Source of the DNA: Xanthomonas phaseoli pv. phaseoli
GTDB lineage: Bacteria > Pseudomonadota > Gammaproteobacteria > Xanthomonadales > Xanthomonadaceae
Direction: 5' to 3'
DNA length: 64,000 nucleotides
NCBI GenBank assembly: GCA_022749655.1
Contig: CP094244.1
Coordinates: 1 to 64,000, forward strand
In this document: positions 18,842-26,540 of the stretch, piece by piece
Layout of the letters: each line of letters opens with the position of its first letter
Numbering within the stretch: the stretch's first letter is position 1
The notes under the pieces: model-generated
What the model was told of the DNA's origin: nothing
The model's database searches: none
What the model saw: only the letters and a program-made list of their open reading frames with translations
Made by a program: the position numbers and the translations under genes

Positions 18842-19183
18842 TCAAATCAACGCTGCAATCGGTGCAGGCAAGGGGGTTCCGTCGCTGAGTGCCCGCTTGA
18901 TGACTATCTGCCAGAACCGTTCAAGCTCATCAACGTCGATGTCTTCGCGCGGTGTGGCGATGCAGTTGCGACCCTCGCAGCATGTGCAGAACGAGTCGGC
19001 CCCCTTGCACGCTGGGCAAGGCGAGAATTGCCAGAATCCCCGTGGCATGAATACGCCCGCCTTGCAGACGTAGCAGACGATACCGGCCTGGTCCATCGTG
19101 CCGCACCGGCTGCCGCACGCGTCGCAGATGCCAGGTGGGCCGAAGTGCCACGGTGCGAGTGCTGGTCGTTTGCGTTGGCCCAT
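18842..19183 (-). CDS. Hypothetical zinc-ribbon protein
   Basis: About 113 aa with paired Cys motifs in order: CDACGSRCG, CYVCKAG, CPACKGADSFCTCCEGRNC, resembling the zinc centres of DnaJ-like proteins. The C-terminal part is acidic and helical (DIDVDELERFWQIVIKRAL). The start is uncertain: MGQRKRP (19183) or a Met seven codons upstream. Function unknown; it may bind nucleic acid or protein through zinc. Confidence 0.6.
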   Translation of the reverse strand: MGQRKRPALAPWHFGPPGICDACGSRCGTMDQAGIVCYVCKAGVFMPRGFWQFSPCPACKGADSFCTCCEGRNCIATPREDIDVDELERFWQIVIKRALSDGTPLPAPIAALI

Positions 19184-19442
19184 GCACCACACTATGCACA
19201 TCAATGTCGCAGCCGATGCGAATGCCCTGCCCTACCCGCCACCAGCCCAGGCGGGCGTGACCGCACGCGGTCACCGGCTTGGGGTGCTGCGCACCGATGC
19301 CGCGTGCCGCGTCATCGCCAGTCGGCCCTAATCCTCGCCCCTTCGCCGGCTACGCCGGCTGCGCGCTCCGCTTGCACACCCCATCGCGCCCCTGCGCACA
19401 ATGGCCGCTTCCGGGCCGCATGCCCATGCTGACGAGGTGCCA

Positions 19443-19766
19443 ATGAGCCACATCCTGCTGCGAATCGTTGAAGGGGCCAGCGTGGCGCTCTACCGCCACA
19501 AAGATGAGAGCTTGGCCGAGCTGCTGCCTACCCGCCGCGACCTGTTTGATTACGACGGAGGTTATGGCTGGGGCTATGGCGGCAGTGGCCCGCAGAACCT
19601 GGCGCACGCCATCGCCGGCCGGATCTTCCTGCTGGACGGCCTGGACGACAAGCAGCTGCGCGAACGCGCTTGGGTGATCCTGGACAAGATCATTAGCCGG
19701 CCGATCCTGAACACTGATAGCGATCACGACCTGTCGGTAGACTCCATCAAGCAGCTGTTTGCCTGA
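19443..19766 (+). CDS. DUF6166-like plasmid protein, 107 aa
   Basis: Starts MSHILLRIVEGASVALYRHK after a GAGG site. The centre GYGWGYGGSGPQNLAHAIAGRIF resembles the short DUF6166 proteins with the W-G-Y-x-G-S-G-P-x-x-L-A pattern found on plasmids and phages. No activity is known. An upstream in-frame Met at 19401 lacks a ribosome site. Confidence 0.6.
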   Translation: MSHILLRIVEGASVALYRHKDESLAELLPTRRDLFDYDGGYGWGYGGSGPQNLAHAIAGRIFLLDGLDDKQLRERAWVILDKIISRPILNTDSDHDLSVDSIKQLFA

Positions 19767-20168
19767 TCGCAGGCGGGCAGCTCGCCCCCGCTTGCCCACC
19801 GTGGCGCTGACCAGGTGGGCGGCACCACCTGGTCAGCGTCGGCCGTTGGCCGCCCCGTGGACAAGCCGGGGACGAGCTGCAACCGGTAGGCCCGCCCACC
19901 CATGCTCCACCGCTCCCCCGACGCCTGGGGATGGATACACCCATCCCCCACGGCGACGGGCAGCGCGCCCGCGCTGGCCGTGGGGCATGCGTGGACGGCC
20001 GCGTGACCTGGTGGCCACCGGTAGGTGGCCACCGAGGATGCGGCCTGCGTCGCAGACCGCAACAGCACACCACGCAGGCATGGTGTGCAATGGTATTGCA
20101 CGGTGTAACCTCGCCGATGCGCGGGCCATCGCACGCGCACTAAACCACACGCCGAGGACGCGACGACG
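19767..20168. other. Intergenic region with hairpins and an operator
   Basis: No supported gene. It holds a 14-bp perfect hairpin at 19805-19838 (CGCTGACCAGGTGG, six-base loop, CCACCTGGTCAGCG), repeated GGTGGCCACC near 20009-20032, and the palindromic operator at 20082 in front of the next gene. Confidence 0.5.
20082..20103. promoter_or_regulatory. Palindromic operator, site 1
   Basis: GGTGTGCAAT-GGT-ATTGCACGG: two inverted half-sites around a three-base centre, 66 bases before the gene at 20169. The same palindrome recurs at 21062, 21527, 22632 and 23775, with a half-site version near 25850. Confidence 0.7.
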
Positions 20169-20444
20169 ATGCCTAAATCCGACTCCACCGCAGCAAACGC
20201 CAACACCCCCACCACGACGCACGACCGCTTCGATGTCGTATCGCCGCACGCCTACACCAAAGGCGACGGCGAAACCGGAACCGAGTGGTTCCGGTGCGGT
20301 GTTGCCTTTCCCCATCGCAGCGGCGGCTACACCCTCAAGCTGCGCACCGTGCCGGTGGCTATCGACGGCGAGGTGACGCTGATCGTGCGCAAGCGCGAGC
20401 CGCGCGAGCGAGGCGAGAGCGACAACTGGAACCTGCCGGACTAA
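20169..20444 (+). CDS. Hypothetical plasmid protein, 91 aa
   Basis: Starts MPKSDSTAANANTPTTTHD and has a beta-rich core (EWFRCGVAFPHRSGGYTLKLRTVPVAIDGEV) with a charged end. This is compatible with a small OB-like or single-layer beta protein; no family is certain. It lies directly downstream of operator site 1 and 20 bases before the next gene. Confidence 0.6.
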   Translation: MPKSDSTAANANTPTTTHDRFDVVSPHAYTKGDGETGTEWFRCGVAFPHRSGGYTLKLRTVPVAIDGEVTLIVRKREPRERGESDNWNLPD

Positions 20445-20464
20445 CGCCCCCAAAGGAGACCCCG

Positions 20465-20755
20465 ATGAGTGATCCGACAAAGTCCGCCACCATCTGCGAA
20501 GACCCGGCAGACGGAACCACTGCCTATAACCATGTGCCCGCTGATTACACCGGCCCTTGCGCCATGAAATACCGAGGCAGTAGCGCAACATATTGGGCCA
20601 TGTTCCCAACGCGGGCCGATGCCATGACCGCCGCGCGAATGGCGAATCGGCACGACATCGGTGGCTATCACAATGTCGAAGTGCACCTGCCTGAGCTGGC
20701 GCCGGCAGACGCCGAGACGTTTGATTCCGCCGACGATTGGCTAATGGCCTACTGA
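20465..20755 (+). CDS. Hypothetical plasmid protein, 96 aa
   Basis: Preceded by AAAGGAGACCCCG. The sequence includes AMKYRGSSATYWAMFPTRADAMTAARMANRH and an acidic end. Function unknown. It is likely co-transcribed with the gene at 20169, and both end at the terminator at 20779. Confidence 0.6.
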   Translation: MSDPTKSATICEDPADGTTAYNHVPADYTGPCAMKYRGSSATYWAMFPTRADAMTAARMANRHDIGGYHNVEVHLPELAPADAETFDSADDWLMAY

Positions 20756-20778
20756 GACGCGCACGCCCTGGATTCCTG

Positions 20779-20803
20779 CCGCCGGTCACCCGGCGGTTTT
20801 TTT
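20779..20803 (+). terminator. Rho-independent terminator
   Basis: Stem CCGCCGG (20779-20785), loop TCAC, stem CCGGCGG (20790-20796), then seven T. It lies 24 bases after the stop of the gene at 20465. Confidence 0.85.
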
Positions 20804-21060
20804 GGCCGTGCGCCGGCACATCCGCAACAGCGGGTCAGCAGGGAGTGATTGGACGGGCGTTGGTGAGGGGATGGCCCTGTGGTCGTGATCGAGCTTCGGC
20901 GACGACCAGGACAAGGCGTGGCCGGGACCAGGCGCAGCGAGCGACCAGGTACACCGACCCCCTGCACTGGCACGCGCGGTGATGTTCCATCGGCAGAACA
21001 TAGAGGTGCATGCATGACAGCTTGCATGCTTGCATGCAAGCATGCAAATCGGTATTATGA
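20804..21060. repeat. Intergenic repeats: GGTCAGCAGGGAGTGA and GCATGC cluster 1
   Basis: No gene is supported between 20756 and 21107. GGTCAGCAGGGAGTGA at 20833-20848 is the first of three copies in the window (others near 25375 and 38684). At 21007-21046 lies a cluster of overlapping GCATGC units, including TTGCATGCTTGCATGCAAG, like those around the partition genes. Confidence 0.65.
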
Positions 21061-21061
21061 A

Positions 21062-21084
21062 GGTGTGCCAAGACATTGCACACC
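21062..21084. promoter_or_regulatory. Palindromic operator, site 2
   Basis: GGTGTGCCAA-GAC-ATTGCACACC, an imperfect copy of the operator 24 bases before the gene at 21108. The right half is perfect. Confidence 0.68.
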
Positions 21085-21107
21085 ACACAACTACCGGAGA
21101 TAGCGCC

Positions 21108-21506
21108 ATGTTCACCGCATCCGACATCATCCATATCCACACCCGCGCTGACCTGATCGAGGATGGCGACCTGGTGGACGTGTCTACGCTCGCCCGCGAA
21201 GCCGGCTTTACGGTGCCGGTTGCCGTCACGCGGGCCGTCTGGGCCGACTGCGTTGCCTGGAGCCAGGACGACACTAAGCGCAAGCGTGTGCCGCAGGACG
21301 AGGAAGGCCGCTTGTGGGATGTGCTGTTCATGGCGCGCAATTTCGCCGCCCGCAACGCCCAGGCCAACCGGGTGCCGTTCGCCCTGCACCGGGTGCCCCG
21401 GGAGGGCAAAGGCCACCAGGCCCGTATCGTGACCCTGCACATGCATATCGGCGGCGGCGACAACGGCGAGCCGGTCATCACGATCATGCAGCCGACCGAA
21501 GACTGA
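21108..21506 (+). CDS. DUF6573-type plasmid protein
   Basis: A 132-aa protein. The family pattern is clear: an N-terminal beta hairpin with DLIEDGDLVDVSTLAREAGF, then AVTRAVWADCVAW, EEGRLWDVLFMARNFA and the C-terminal GEPVITIMQPTED. DUF6573 proteins are common on conjugative plasmids and ICEs; their role is not known. The ATG at 21108 follows CCGGAGATAGC. The gene is preceded by operator site 2. Confidence 0.8.
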   Translation: MFTASDIIHIHTRADLIEDGDLVDVSTLAREAGFTVPVAVTRAVWADCVAWSQDDTKRKRVPQDEEGRLWDVLFMARNFAARNAQANRVPFALHRVPREGKGHQARIVTLHMHIGGGDNGEPVITIMQPTED

Positions 21507-21526
21507 CCCCCTTTTTTTTGCCATAT

Positions 21527-21549
21527 GGTGTGCAATGGTATTGCACACC
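21527..21549. promoter_or_regulatory. Palindromic operator, site 3 (perfect)
   Basis: GGTGTGCAAT-GGT-ATTGCACACC, a perfect palindrome of two 10-base arms around GGT. It lies 29 bases before the gene at 21579 and directly after a run of eight T (21512-21519) that follows the gene at 21108. Confidence 0.78.
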
Positions 21550-21578
21550 TTTGGTCAGATCAGCAGAGGACTCCGACG

Positions 21579-21740
21579 ATGCACCAGGCCAAGACCACCA
21601 AGCGCCCCCGCCCGCTGACCGCCGAAGACCGGCTGCGGCAAATCGTCCAGCTCGGCGCATCGGTCCGCGCCAGCGCGTGGGAATCAGCGCATGCCCAGCT
21701 CGCCGCGATCCGCTGGGCACGCCTGCGGGGTGCGGCATGA
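21579..21740 (+). CDS. Small basic protein, 53 aa
   Basis: MHQAKTTKRPRPLTAEDRL followed by a helical segment (LGASVRASAWESAHAQLAAIRWARLRG). Function unknown. It overlaps the next gene by 4 bases and is the first gene behind operator site 3. Confidence 0.55.
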   Translation: MHQAKTTKRPRPLTAEDRLRQIVQLGASVRASAWESAHAQLAAIRWARLRGAA

Positions 21741-21976
21741 GCGCCGCCGACAACGTGCGTGCCCTGATCGCCGATCACCGCCGCCATGAGCGCGCCTGTC
21801 GGGTGCATGCAGCGCGCTTGCGCCGCGAAGCCCAGCAGCTGCGGGAGCTGCCCGCCGGAGGCGCACGCAGCCTGTTCCGCGCCCACGAGCTGGCACGCAA
21901 AGCGATCGCACTGACCGAGCAAGCCGACCACGACAGCGCCGCCGCGGCGCTGTTGGCCACCACTCCCCAGCACTGA
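21737..21976 (+). CDS. Small helical protein, 79 aa
   Basis: An Arg/Ala-rich, all-helical protein (DHRRHERACRVHAARLRREAQ) that starts in the stop of the previous gene (ATGA). Function unknown. Likely in one operon with 21579 and 21990. Confidence 0.55.
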   Translation: MSAADNVRALIADHRRHERACRVHAARLRREAQQLRELPAGGARSLFRAHELARKAIALTEQADHDSAAAALLATTPQH

Positions 21977-21989
21977 CCAGGACACCACC

Positions 21990-22583
21990 ATGCATAAGCT
22001 GCCTAACCCCGCGTCCCTGACCGCCGCTGAGCGTGCCGAGCTGCGCGATGCCATCGCCGGCCCTCGCTATGCCCAGCAGCCGCATGACTTGGCCGACGGC
22101 TCGCGCTACTACATTGCCGAGGAAGCCGGCCGCATCGTCGTGACCAAGTTCCACGGCAAGGCCTTGAAGCCTGACCGGGTGTGGTTCCGGTCGCAGGCCG
22201 CAGCCGAGCAAGACATTGCCAGCTTCACCACCCGCCGGCAGCAGCTTGCCGACGCCCAGGCCGAGCGCCGCGCCGAGGCCAAGCGCCCGCACACCCTCAC
22301 CGTGGGGGCGGTGCTGGTGTCCAGCTACGGCTACGAGCAGACCAATGTGGACTTTTACGAGGTCGTCGCCGTGCAGAATCGCACCGTGACCCTGCGCGAG
22401 CTGGTGCAGCAGCGACAGGACACCGGCCACATGTCCGGCACTGCCATCCCGGTGCCAGGCCAGTACACAAAGGCCGAGCCGATCCGCAAGCGGGTCAATC
22501 CGCGCAACGGCGTCAAGTTGTCCAGCAGTGCCTATGCCCACCCGTGGGACGGGCGCCCGCACTACTGGTCAAGCTACGCGTGA
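21990..22583 (+). CDS. Hypothetical plasmid protein, paralogue of the IS-split gene
   Basis: A 197-aa protein. The N-terminal half (TAAERAELRDAIAGPRYAQQP, SRYYIAEEAGRIVV) differs from the gene at 7411, but the C-terminal half shares YGYEQTNVDFYEVV, GTAIPVPGQYTKAEPIRKRV and the end WDGRPHYWSSYA. This marks a plasmid protein family with a conserved C-terminal domain. Role unknown. It follows the small genes of the site-3 operon by 13 bases. Confidence 0.68.
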   Translation: MHKLPNPASLTAAERAELRDAIAGPRYAQQPHDLADGSRYYIAEEAGRIVVTKFHGKALKPDRVWFRSQAAAEQDIASFTTRRQQLADAQAERRAEAKRPHTLTVGAVLVSSYGYEQTNVDFYEVVAVQNRTVTLRELVQQRQDTGHMSGTAIPVPGQYTKAEPIRKRVNPRNGVKLSSSAYAHPWDGRPHYWSSYA

Positions 22584-22631
22584 GCCGCTAGACGTAGCCC
22601 AGCGCTGCGGCGGCAGCTTTTTTAGACTCGC

Positions 22632-22654
22632 GGTGTGCAATGGGTGTGCACACC
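22632..22654. promoter_or_regulatory. Palindromic operator, site 4
   Basis: GGTGTGCAAT-GGG-TGTGCACACC, imperfect in the first two bases of the right arm. It lies 24 bases before the gene at 22679. Confidence 0.65.
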
Positions 22655-22678
22655 GCAAGCTGATCGAAGGAACCGAAC

Positions 22679-23022
22679 ATGGACAAGCCCAGACCCAATG
22701 CCGCCCCGGCGCGCACCGGCAGCTATCCCAGCGCCCATGCCGGGCTACTGCTGCACGTGCGCCACCAGGTCGAAAACGGGGAGCCACAATTCGGCGTCCA
22801 CCTTGCCCCCACGTCGGCGACGTGTCAGGCCCGGCGTATTGCACCGTGCGCGGCGTGGCTGCGCTTGATGTCTTCGTGTCTTCGCCGGCAGCGGTGTCGG
22901 CCGACCTGGCTGCGCTGGTCGTGGCTGGCGGGCATTACGTGCTGACCCTGGAGGCGGCCGCACAGCTGGCCGCTGACTTCGCACTGCCGGTGCGCGCACC
23001 CCCACTGATCGAAGGCGCGTAG
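22679..23022 (+). CDS. Hypothetical protein, frame broken at a C-run
   Basis: The ATG at 22679 opens MDKPRPNAAPARTGSYPSAH and continues as LLLHVRHQVENGEPQFGVHLAP. After a CCCCC run near 22807 the neighbouring frame continues sensibly as VGDVSGPAYCTVRGVAALD and on to ADFALPVRAPPLIEGA. I read one gene of about 114 aa with a single-base error. Function unknown. Confidence 0.55.
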
Positions 23023-23133
23023 CGCGCCCGTAGCGCACTCCGGTAGCGTCCTGGACGTGCCGGCGCCATGCTTCCCTGTGTGATCACACCGCGCAGCCCC
23101 AACCCGTGGGCTGTCCGGCAATGAGGCAATCCC

Positions 23134-23718
23134 ATGCTGATCCATCTTTCGCCCCGGCTGTTTGAGCCGCAGGGCATCCCCACCCGGTGCGAACTGATCG
23201 ATATTGCGATTGCCCCGTTCGGCCTGCTGCTACGCAACGGCATCGAGGTCGTCGCCCGCCGCCCGTATCCCAACAAACGGTATCAGGTGGCCTGTCGCAA
23301 GATCGGACGCAAGGCCATGAATGGCCTGTTGATCGAGACGGCCGGAACCGTCGATGCGTTCCGCGTCGTCACCCGCTGGGCGGTCGAGGGGGAAATGCTC
23401 TGCACCCACGAGGTGAACTACAGCCTCGCCGACCAGGACCACGACGCAGTGAGCGAAGATGTCCTGTTTTGCAACCGCCAGGCTGCACAGGTGTATCACC
23501 AACCCCGCATGGCGGTGCTGGGAAGCGACTGCATCGCGGGCGATGCTGGCGTATCGTCTGTCACGTCCACCGAGTTCATTAGCGTGTCCGGTCCGGTCGT
23601 CACGGGCTGCCGGCAGCAGCTGCGGCTATCGACCATCACACGCGCCAGGCTGTTTGATCCGATGTTTGTTTCCCGGCGCATTCCGCCGGCCGATCACGCG
23701 TTCCGTGTCGAGCGATAG
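23134..23718 (+). CDS. Hypothetical protein, 194 aa
   Basis: Starts [20 protein letters not shown]. Mixed alpha-beta with several basic stretches ([21 protein letters not shown]) and a beta-rich C-terminal half. No family is recognised. It lies between the small-gene zone and replicon 1, with operator site 5 just downstream. Confidence 0.6.
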   Translation: MLIHLSPRLFEPQGIPTRCELIDIAIAPFGLLLRNGIEVVARRPYPNKRYQVACRKIGRKAMNGLLIETAGTVDAFRVVTRWAVEGEMLCTHEVNYSLADQDHDAVSEDVLFCNRQAAQVYHQPRMAVLGSDCIAGDAGVSSVTSTEFISVSGPVVTGCRQQLRLSTITRARLFDPMFVSRRIPPADHAFRVER

Positions 23719-23774
23719 CCGGGACGAATCATGCCGGCGCCTCATGGCGCGAGGGCAAAATGCGTGCCACGCAT

Positions 23775-23797
23775 GGTGTGCAATGGTTGTGCACACG
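23775..23797. promoter_or_regulatory. Palindromic operator, site 5
   Basis: GGTGTGCAAT-GGT-TGTGCACACGG, with a near-perfect left arm. It sits upstream of replicon 1 and about 240 bases before the leader peptide; no closer gene is seen, so it may regulate replication or be a displaced copy. Confidence 0.6.
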
Positions 23798-23898
23798 GGG
23801 ATTGCTTGCGGTTTAAGGGCCGCGCGCGGATACTTGGCAGCGATATGACAACGCGGGTGGGAAGGCTACTAGCGCAGTAGACCCCGAAAACGAAAAAA

Positions 23899-23922
23899 CC
23901 GCCCCGGCAAGGGCGGCTTTTT
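23899..23922. terminator. Bidirectional terminator upstream of repA1
   Basis: Stem CCGCCC (23899-23904), GGGCGG (23911-23916), five T after it on the plus strand and a run of six A before it. On the minus strand this gives a strong terminator that could end a short antisense RNA from the leader region. An equivalent sits at 37281. Confidence 0.78.
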
Positions 23923-23931
23923 CATCACTGG

Positions 23932-23991
23932 GCTGGCGGGACAAAACCAGTCAATGGGCTAGTCAGATAGCTCCATCCTAATCCCGCCGGC
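23932..23991. ncRNA. Stem-loop in the repA1 leader, candidate antisense-RNA target
   Basis: Outer stem GCTGGCGGGA (23932-23941) with TCCCGCCGGC (23982-23991). Inner hairpin ATGGGCTA (23954-23961) with TAGC (23968-23971) and CCAT (23973-23976). The equivalent in replicon 2 keeps the outer stem but has a different inner hairpin that also pairs. With the minus-strand terminator next to it, a copy-number antisense RNA is plausible. No promoter has been proved. Confidence 0.55.
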
Positions 23992-24014
23992 GAAGCCGTG
24001 CAAGAGGGAAAAGG

Positions 24015-24083
24015 ATGCAAAGGCCGAAACGCCGACCACCTTGCCCCGCTGCCGTTCATCGGCGCGGGACATGTCAACAGTAG
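24015..24083 (+). CDS. repA leader peptide, 22 aa (replicon 1)
   Basis: A short frame beginning MQRPKRRPPCP directly after AGAGGGAAAAGG, the only strong ribosome site near repA. Its stop (24081-24083) lies 10-12 bases past the repA start at 24071, in another frame. The same 22-aa peptide with the same overlap occurs at 37395. Translational coupling of repA to a leader peptide, as in other antisense-controlled replicons, is inferred. Confidence 0.65.
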   Translation: MQRPKRRPPCPAAVHRRGTCQQ

Positions 24084-24892
24084 ATCCAGGCTCTCACACG
24101 CCAGGCCCTGAACCGACCGCTCCCAGCGGTCGGCCGCACAAGCGTGTGCACTGGCGTCAGCCCAAGCCACCGGCCGGCAAGAAGCGCCGGCCGGCCGTCC
24201 TCGATGCCACCCGCGACGCGCTGGTGCGCAGCCTGGAACAACGGCGCGGCTCGCTGTGGATGCGGATTAGCCGCAACGTCATCGTGGCCGGCTATGCCCT
24301 GGACAAGGCACTGACGAGGGTGCGGGCGCTGCGCGCTGATGGCGCCGAATCACTGCTGGCCATGTCCGTCGCCCTGCTCTACCTGGCCGACGTGCGCACC
24401 GGGTTTGTGGGCAAGCCGCGCCATGGCGGCGGCCGTTGGCACCGCTACACCCTCAAGGATCTCGCCCAGCTCGCCTATGGCGGACAGACCGGCGCCGAGC
24501 TGGAACGTGCCAAACGCTCGATCGACATGATGGTGAGCCTTGGCTGGGCATTCCCCACCAAGCAGGTGCGCCGGCACACCAAAGATGCCGAAGGCCGCGA
24601 CGGGTGGAGCAGCGAGCCGGGCGTGCGCCGGCTCAACTTCCAACGGCTGTGCGACATGGCCGGCACCAGCTGGTTACTCAAGCGCGACCGCAAGCACGCC
24701 GACCAGGCGCGTGGGACCGGTGTTGCGTCCTTCGTCCAGGCGCACGCACGCCGGCAGTCGCCCCAGGGCGCGGCCACTACGCCGCGCACGGGCGCTGCCC
24801 GCCCTGCGGCACACCGAGCCACGGGCGACCCGCCAGGCGGCGCACAGAGCGCCGTGCAGCACATCTCCGACATCCTCGCCCTGTTCAAATAG
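24071..24892 (+). CDS. repA: Plasmid replication initiator RepA, replicon 1
   Basis: A 273-aa basic initiator of the type found on Xanthomonas plasmids. It has a disordered N-terminus rich in Pro and Arg (HKRVHWRQPKPPAGKKRRP), then a helical DNA-binding core: NVIVAGYALDKALTRVRALR, LLAMSVALLYLADVRTGFVG, RYTLKDLAQLAYGG, RRHTKDAEG and RLNFQRLCDMAGTSWLLKRD. It is about 80 percent identical in the core to the second RepA at 37451. The ATG at 24071 has only a weak ribosome site and overlaps the leader peptide. A TTG at 24041 in frame is an alternative. Confidence 0.85.
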   Translation: MSTVDPGSHTPGPEPTAPSGRPHKRVHWRQPKPPAGKKRRPAVLDATRDALVRSLEQRRGSLWMRISRNVIVAGYALDKALTRVRALRADGAESLLAMSVALLYLADVRTGFVGKPRHGGGRWHRYTLKDLAQLAYGGQTGAELERAKRSIDMMVSLGWAFPTKQVRRHTKDAEGRDGWSSEPGVRRLNFQRLCDMAGTSWLLKRDRKHADQARGTGVASFVQAHARRQSPQGAATTPRTGAARPAAHRATGDPPGGAQSAVQHISDILALFK

Positions 24893-25496
24893 CCGTCCCG
24901 GCAGGCGTGCCCCTGCCCGATGCCGCAAAAACAGGTGTCCACGCCGGCCAATCTGCCGCGATCAGGCTAGCTGCCCCCTCTGCGGCGGCCTCGATCATCG
25001 CCTCGACGCCCTCAACGACACCCGCCAAAGCGAGTTCCCCACCGCCTCGGGGATAACCTGTGGGGAAGTAGCGCTATTTGTGCTCCTTAATTGCCAGGCC
25101 AACCAGTCAACCTATGGTTGAAAACACAGTCAGTAGAGCGCTCAACAGCAAAACCGGCGTCGCCGCCGCTACGCGACGCCGACAGCGTTAAAAGCTTTAT
25201 CGAGTTGCGGGGGCTGCGCCCCCATGTCCTCCCTACGCGGCTACGCCGCTACGGTCGCAACTTCGACCCCCGGAGAGGGGCGTAAACGCCCCTCTCCCAC
25301 CGGCTCTGCCCTCACTCAGGCGAAGGCTGAAACAACTGGATGGCAGAGCCGGCGGCTCCCTCACCCCAAAAGCAGGTCAGCAGGGAGTGATATACCGAGC
25401 GAATGAAGTAGAAGGCCCTGACCAGGCTGAAGGTGCCGATCACTCCGCAGAGGTAGAGCGGTCATCGTGCGCTACGCGCACACCAGCAGGTCGCCG
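24893..25496. other. Candidate replication origin of replicon 1
   Basis: No gene is supported. Downstream of repA1 are GGGGATAACCTGTGGGG (DnaA-box-like), an AT-richer stretch, the palindrome TCAACCTATGGTTGA near 25109, and the hairpin GGCGTCGC/GCGACGCC near 25155. The same items in the same order follow repA2 at 38270. GGTCAGCAGGGAGTGA occurs near 25375 and CGTGCGCTACGCGCAC near 25467. Confidence 0.55.
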
Positions 25497-25787
25497 TCAC
25501 TTCACGCGGTGGATCAATCCACTGCGACAGATCACGTAGGCACGGTCACATGGGAAAGCCATGAGCTTACGGATCGACTTTTTGCGCGGAGCCAGGTTGT
25601 CCAGCTCGATGGCCACGGTCCATCTGCCGTTGCTTACTACCAGGTCAATTACGCCTTGCCGGTTTTTTTCCATTTGCAGCGGCACTTCCCATTCGACATG
25701 CCATGTCCGCCGCTTCAAACGACGTGACCACTGAAGCTGAAAGCGGTGGGCTGGTTGTGGCATCGCCAGAAATTTATCCTGTTGCAT
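25497..25787 (-). CDS. Hypothetical protein with nuclease-like end, 96 aa
   Basis: Minus-strand frame starting MQQDKFLAMPQPAHRFQ, divergent from parA. The segment VEWEVPLQ, GVIDLVVSNGRWTVAIELDN and KSIRKLMAF has the spacing of a PD-(D/E)XK-like fold (Asp, then Glu-x-Asp), but this is only a visual likeness. Function unknown. Earlier starts would read through the GCATGC repeats and are less likely. Confidence 0.45.
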   Translation of the reverse strand: MQQDKFLAMPQPAHRFQLQWSRRLKRRTWHVEWEVPLQMEKNRQGVIDLVVSNGRWTVAIELDNLAPRKKSIRKLMAFPCDRAYVICRSGLIHRVK

Positions 25788-25868
25788 GCAAGTTGTCACG
25801 TCGTCATGCATGCTTGTCGCTAATTCAGCTTGCATGCGTGCATGCGTGTTGCTAAGGTATTGCACACT
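25783..25868. repeat. GCATGC cluster 2 and operator half-site before parA
   Basis: Several GCATGC-containing units: TTGCATGCAAG at 25783, CATGCATGCTTG near 25804, CTTGCATGCGTGCATGCGTG at 25828. They are followed by GGTATTGCACAC (25855-25866), the right half of the palindromic operator. parA starts 39 bases later, so this is probably both its control region and part of the partition site. Confidence 0.65.
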
Positions 25869-25906
25869 TGCCCTCAAGCAAGTGACTTCCACCAGGAGCG
25901 CAGTGC

Positions 25907-26540
25907 ATGAAAACCGTAGCCATCGCCGTCCAGAAGGGCGGCGCAGGTAAGACCACCATCGCGGTCCATCTGGCGGTGGCCGCGCAACAAGCAGGCCTGC
26001 GCGTTGCGCTGGCCGACACCGACCCCCAAGGCTCGGCCAAGGCATGGGCAGAAACCCGGTCGGATTCGACTTTGGAGGTGGTGGCGATCACATCGGCCAA
26101 TGTCGGCGCTGCGGTCGCGGCCGCCGCCGAGGAAGGCTATGACCTGTTGATTGTGGACACCCCCGCATGCATCGGCCGGCATCGCCGCCGCGCTTGAGCA
26201 TGCGGATCTAGCCTTGATGCCTGTCCGGCCAAGCCTGCTGGACCTTGCGGCCGCCCCGGCGTCCATCCGGCTACTGCACGCCAGCGGCAAGCCGGGGGCG
26301 TTCATCCTGTCCAGCGCTCCGATCCGGGCCAGCGAAACGCGCGAAATCGAGCGAGAACTAGCCAATACCGGCATTCCGGTGCTGGAAACGGTCATCCACG
26401 ACCGTACGGCCTACCGCCGCGCCCTTGCTCATGGCCAGGCCGTGGGCGAATTTGAGCCGGCCGGCAAGGCCGCATTTGAGGTTCGCGCACTCTGGCGCGA
26501 AGTGAATACGCTACTCGCAACCAAAGGAACCCAAGCATGA
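25907..26540 (+). CDS. parA: ParA-type partition ATPase (one-base frame break)
   Basis: The Walker A of deviant ParA type is KGGAGKTT (residues 10-17 of [17 protein letters not shown]), with motif A' as [11 protein letters not shown]. The frame breaks at VDTP in a CCCCC run near 26159. The +1 frame then continues [24 protein letters not shown] to the end. Restoring one C gives about 211 aa, typical for small ParA proteins that use a ribbon-helix-helix partner. It overlaps the next gene by 4 bases. Confidence 0.85.
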
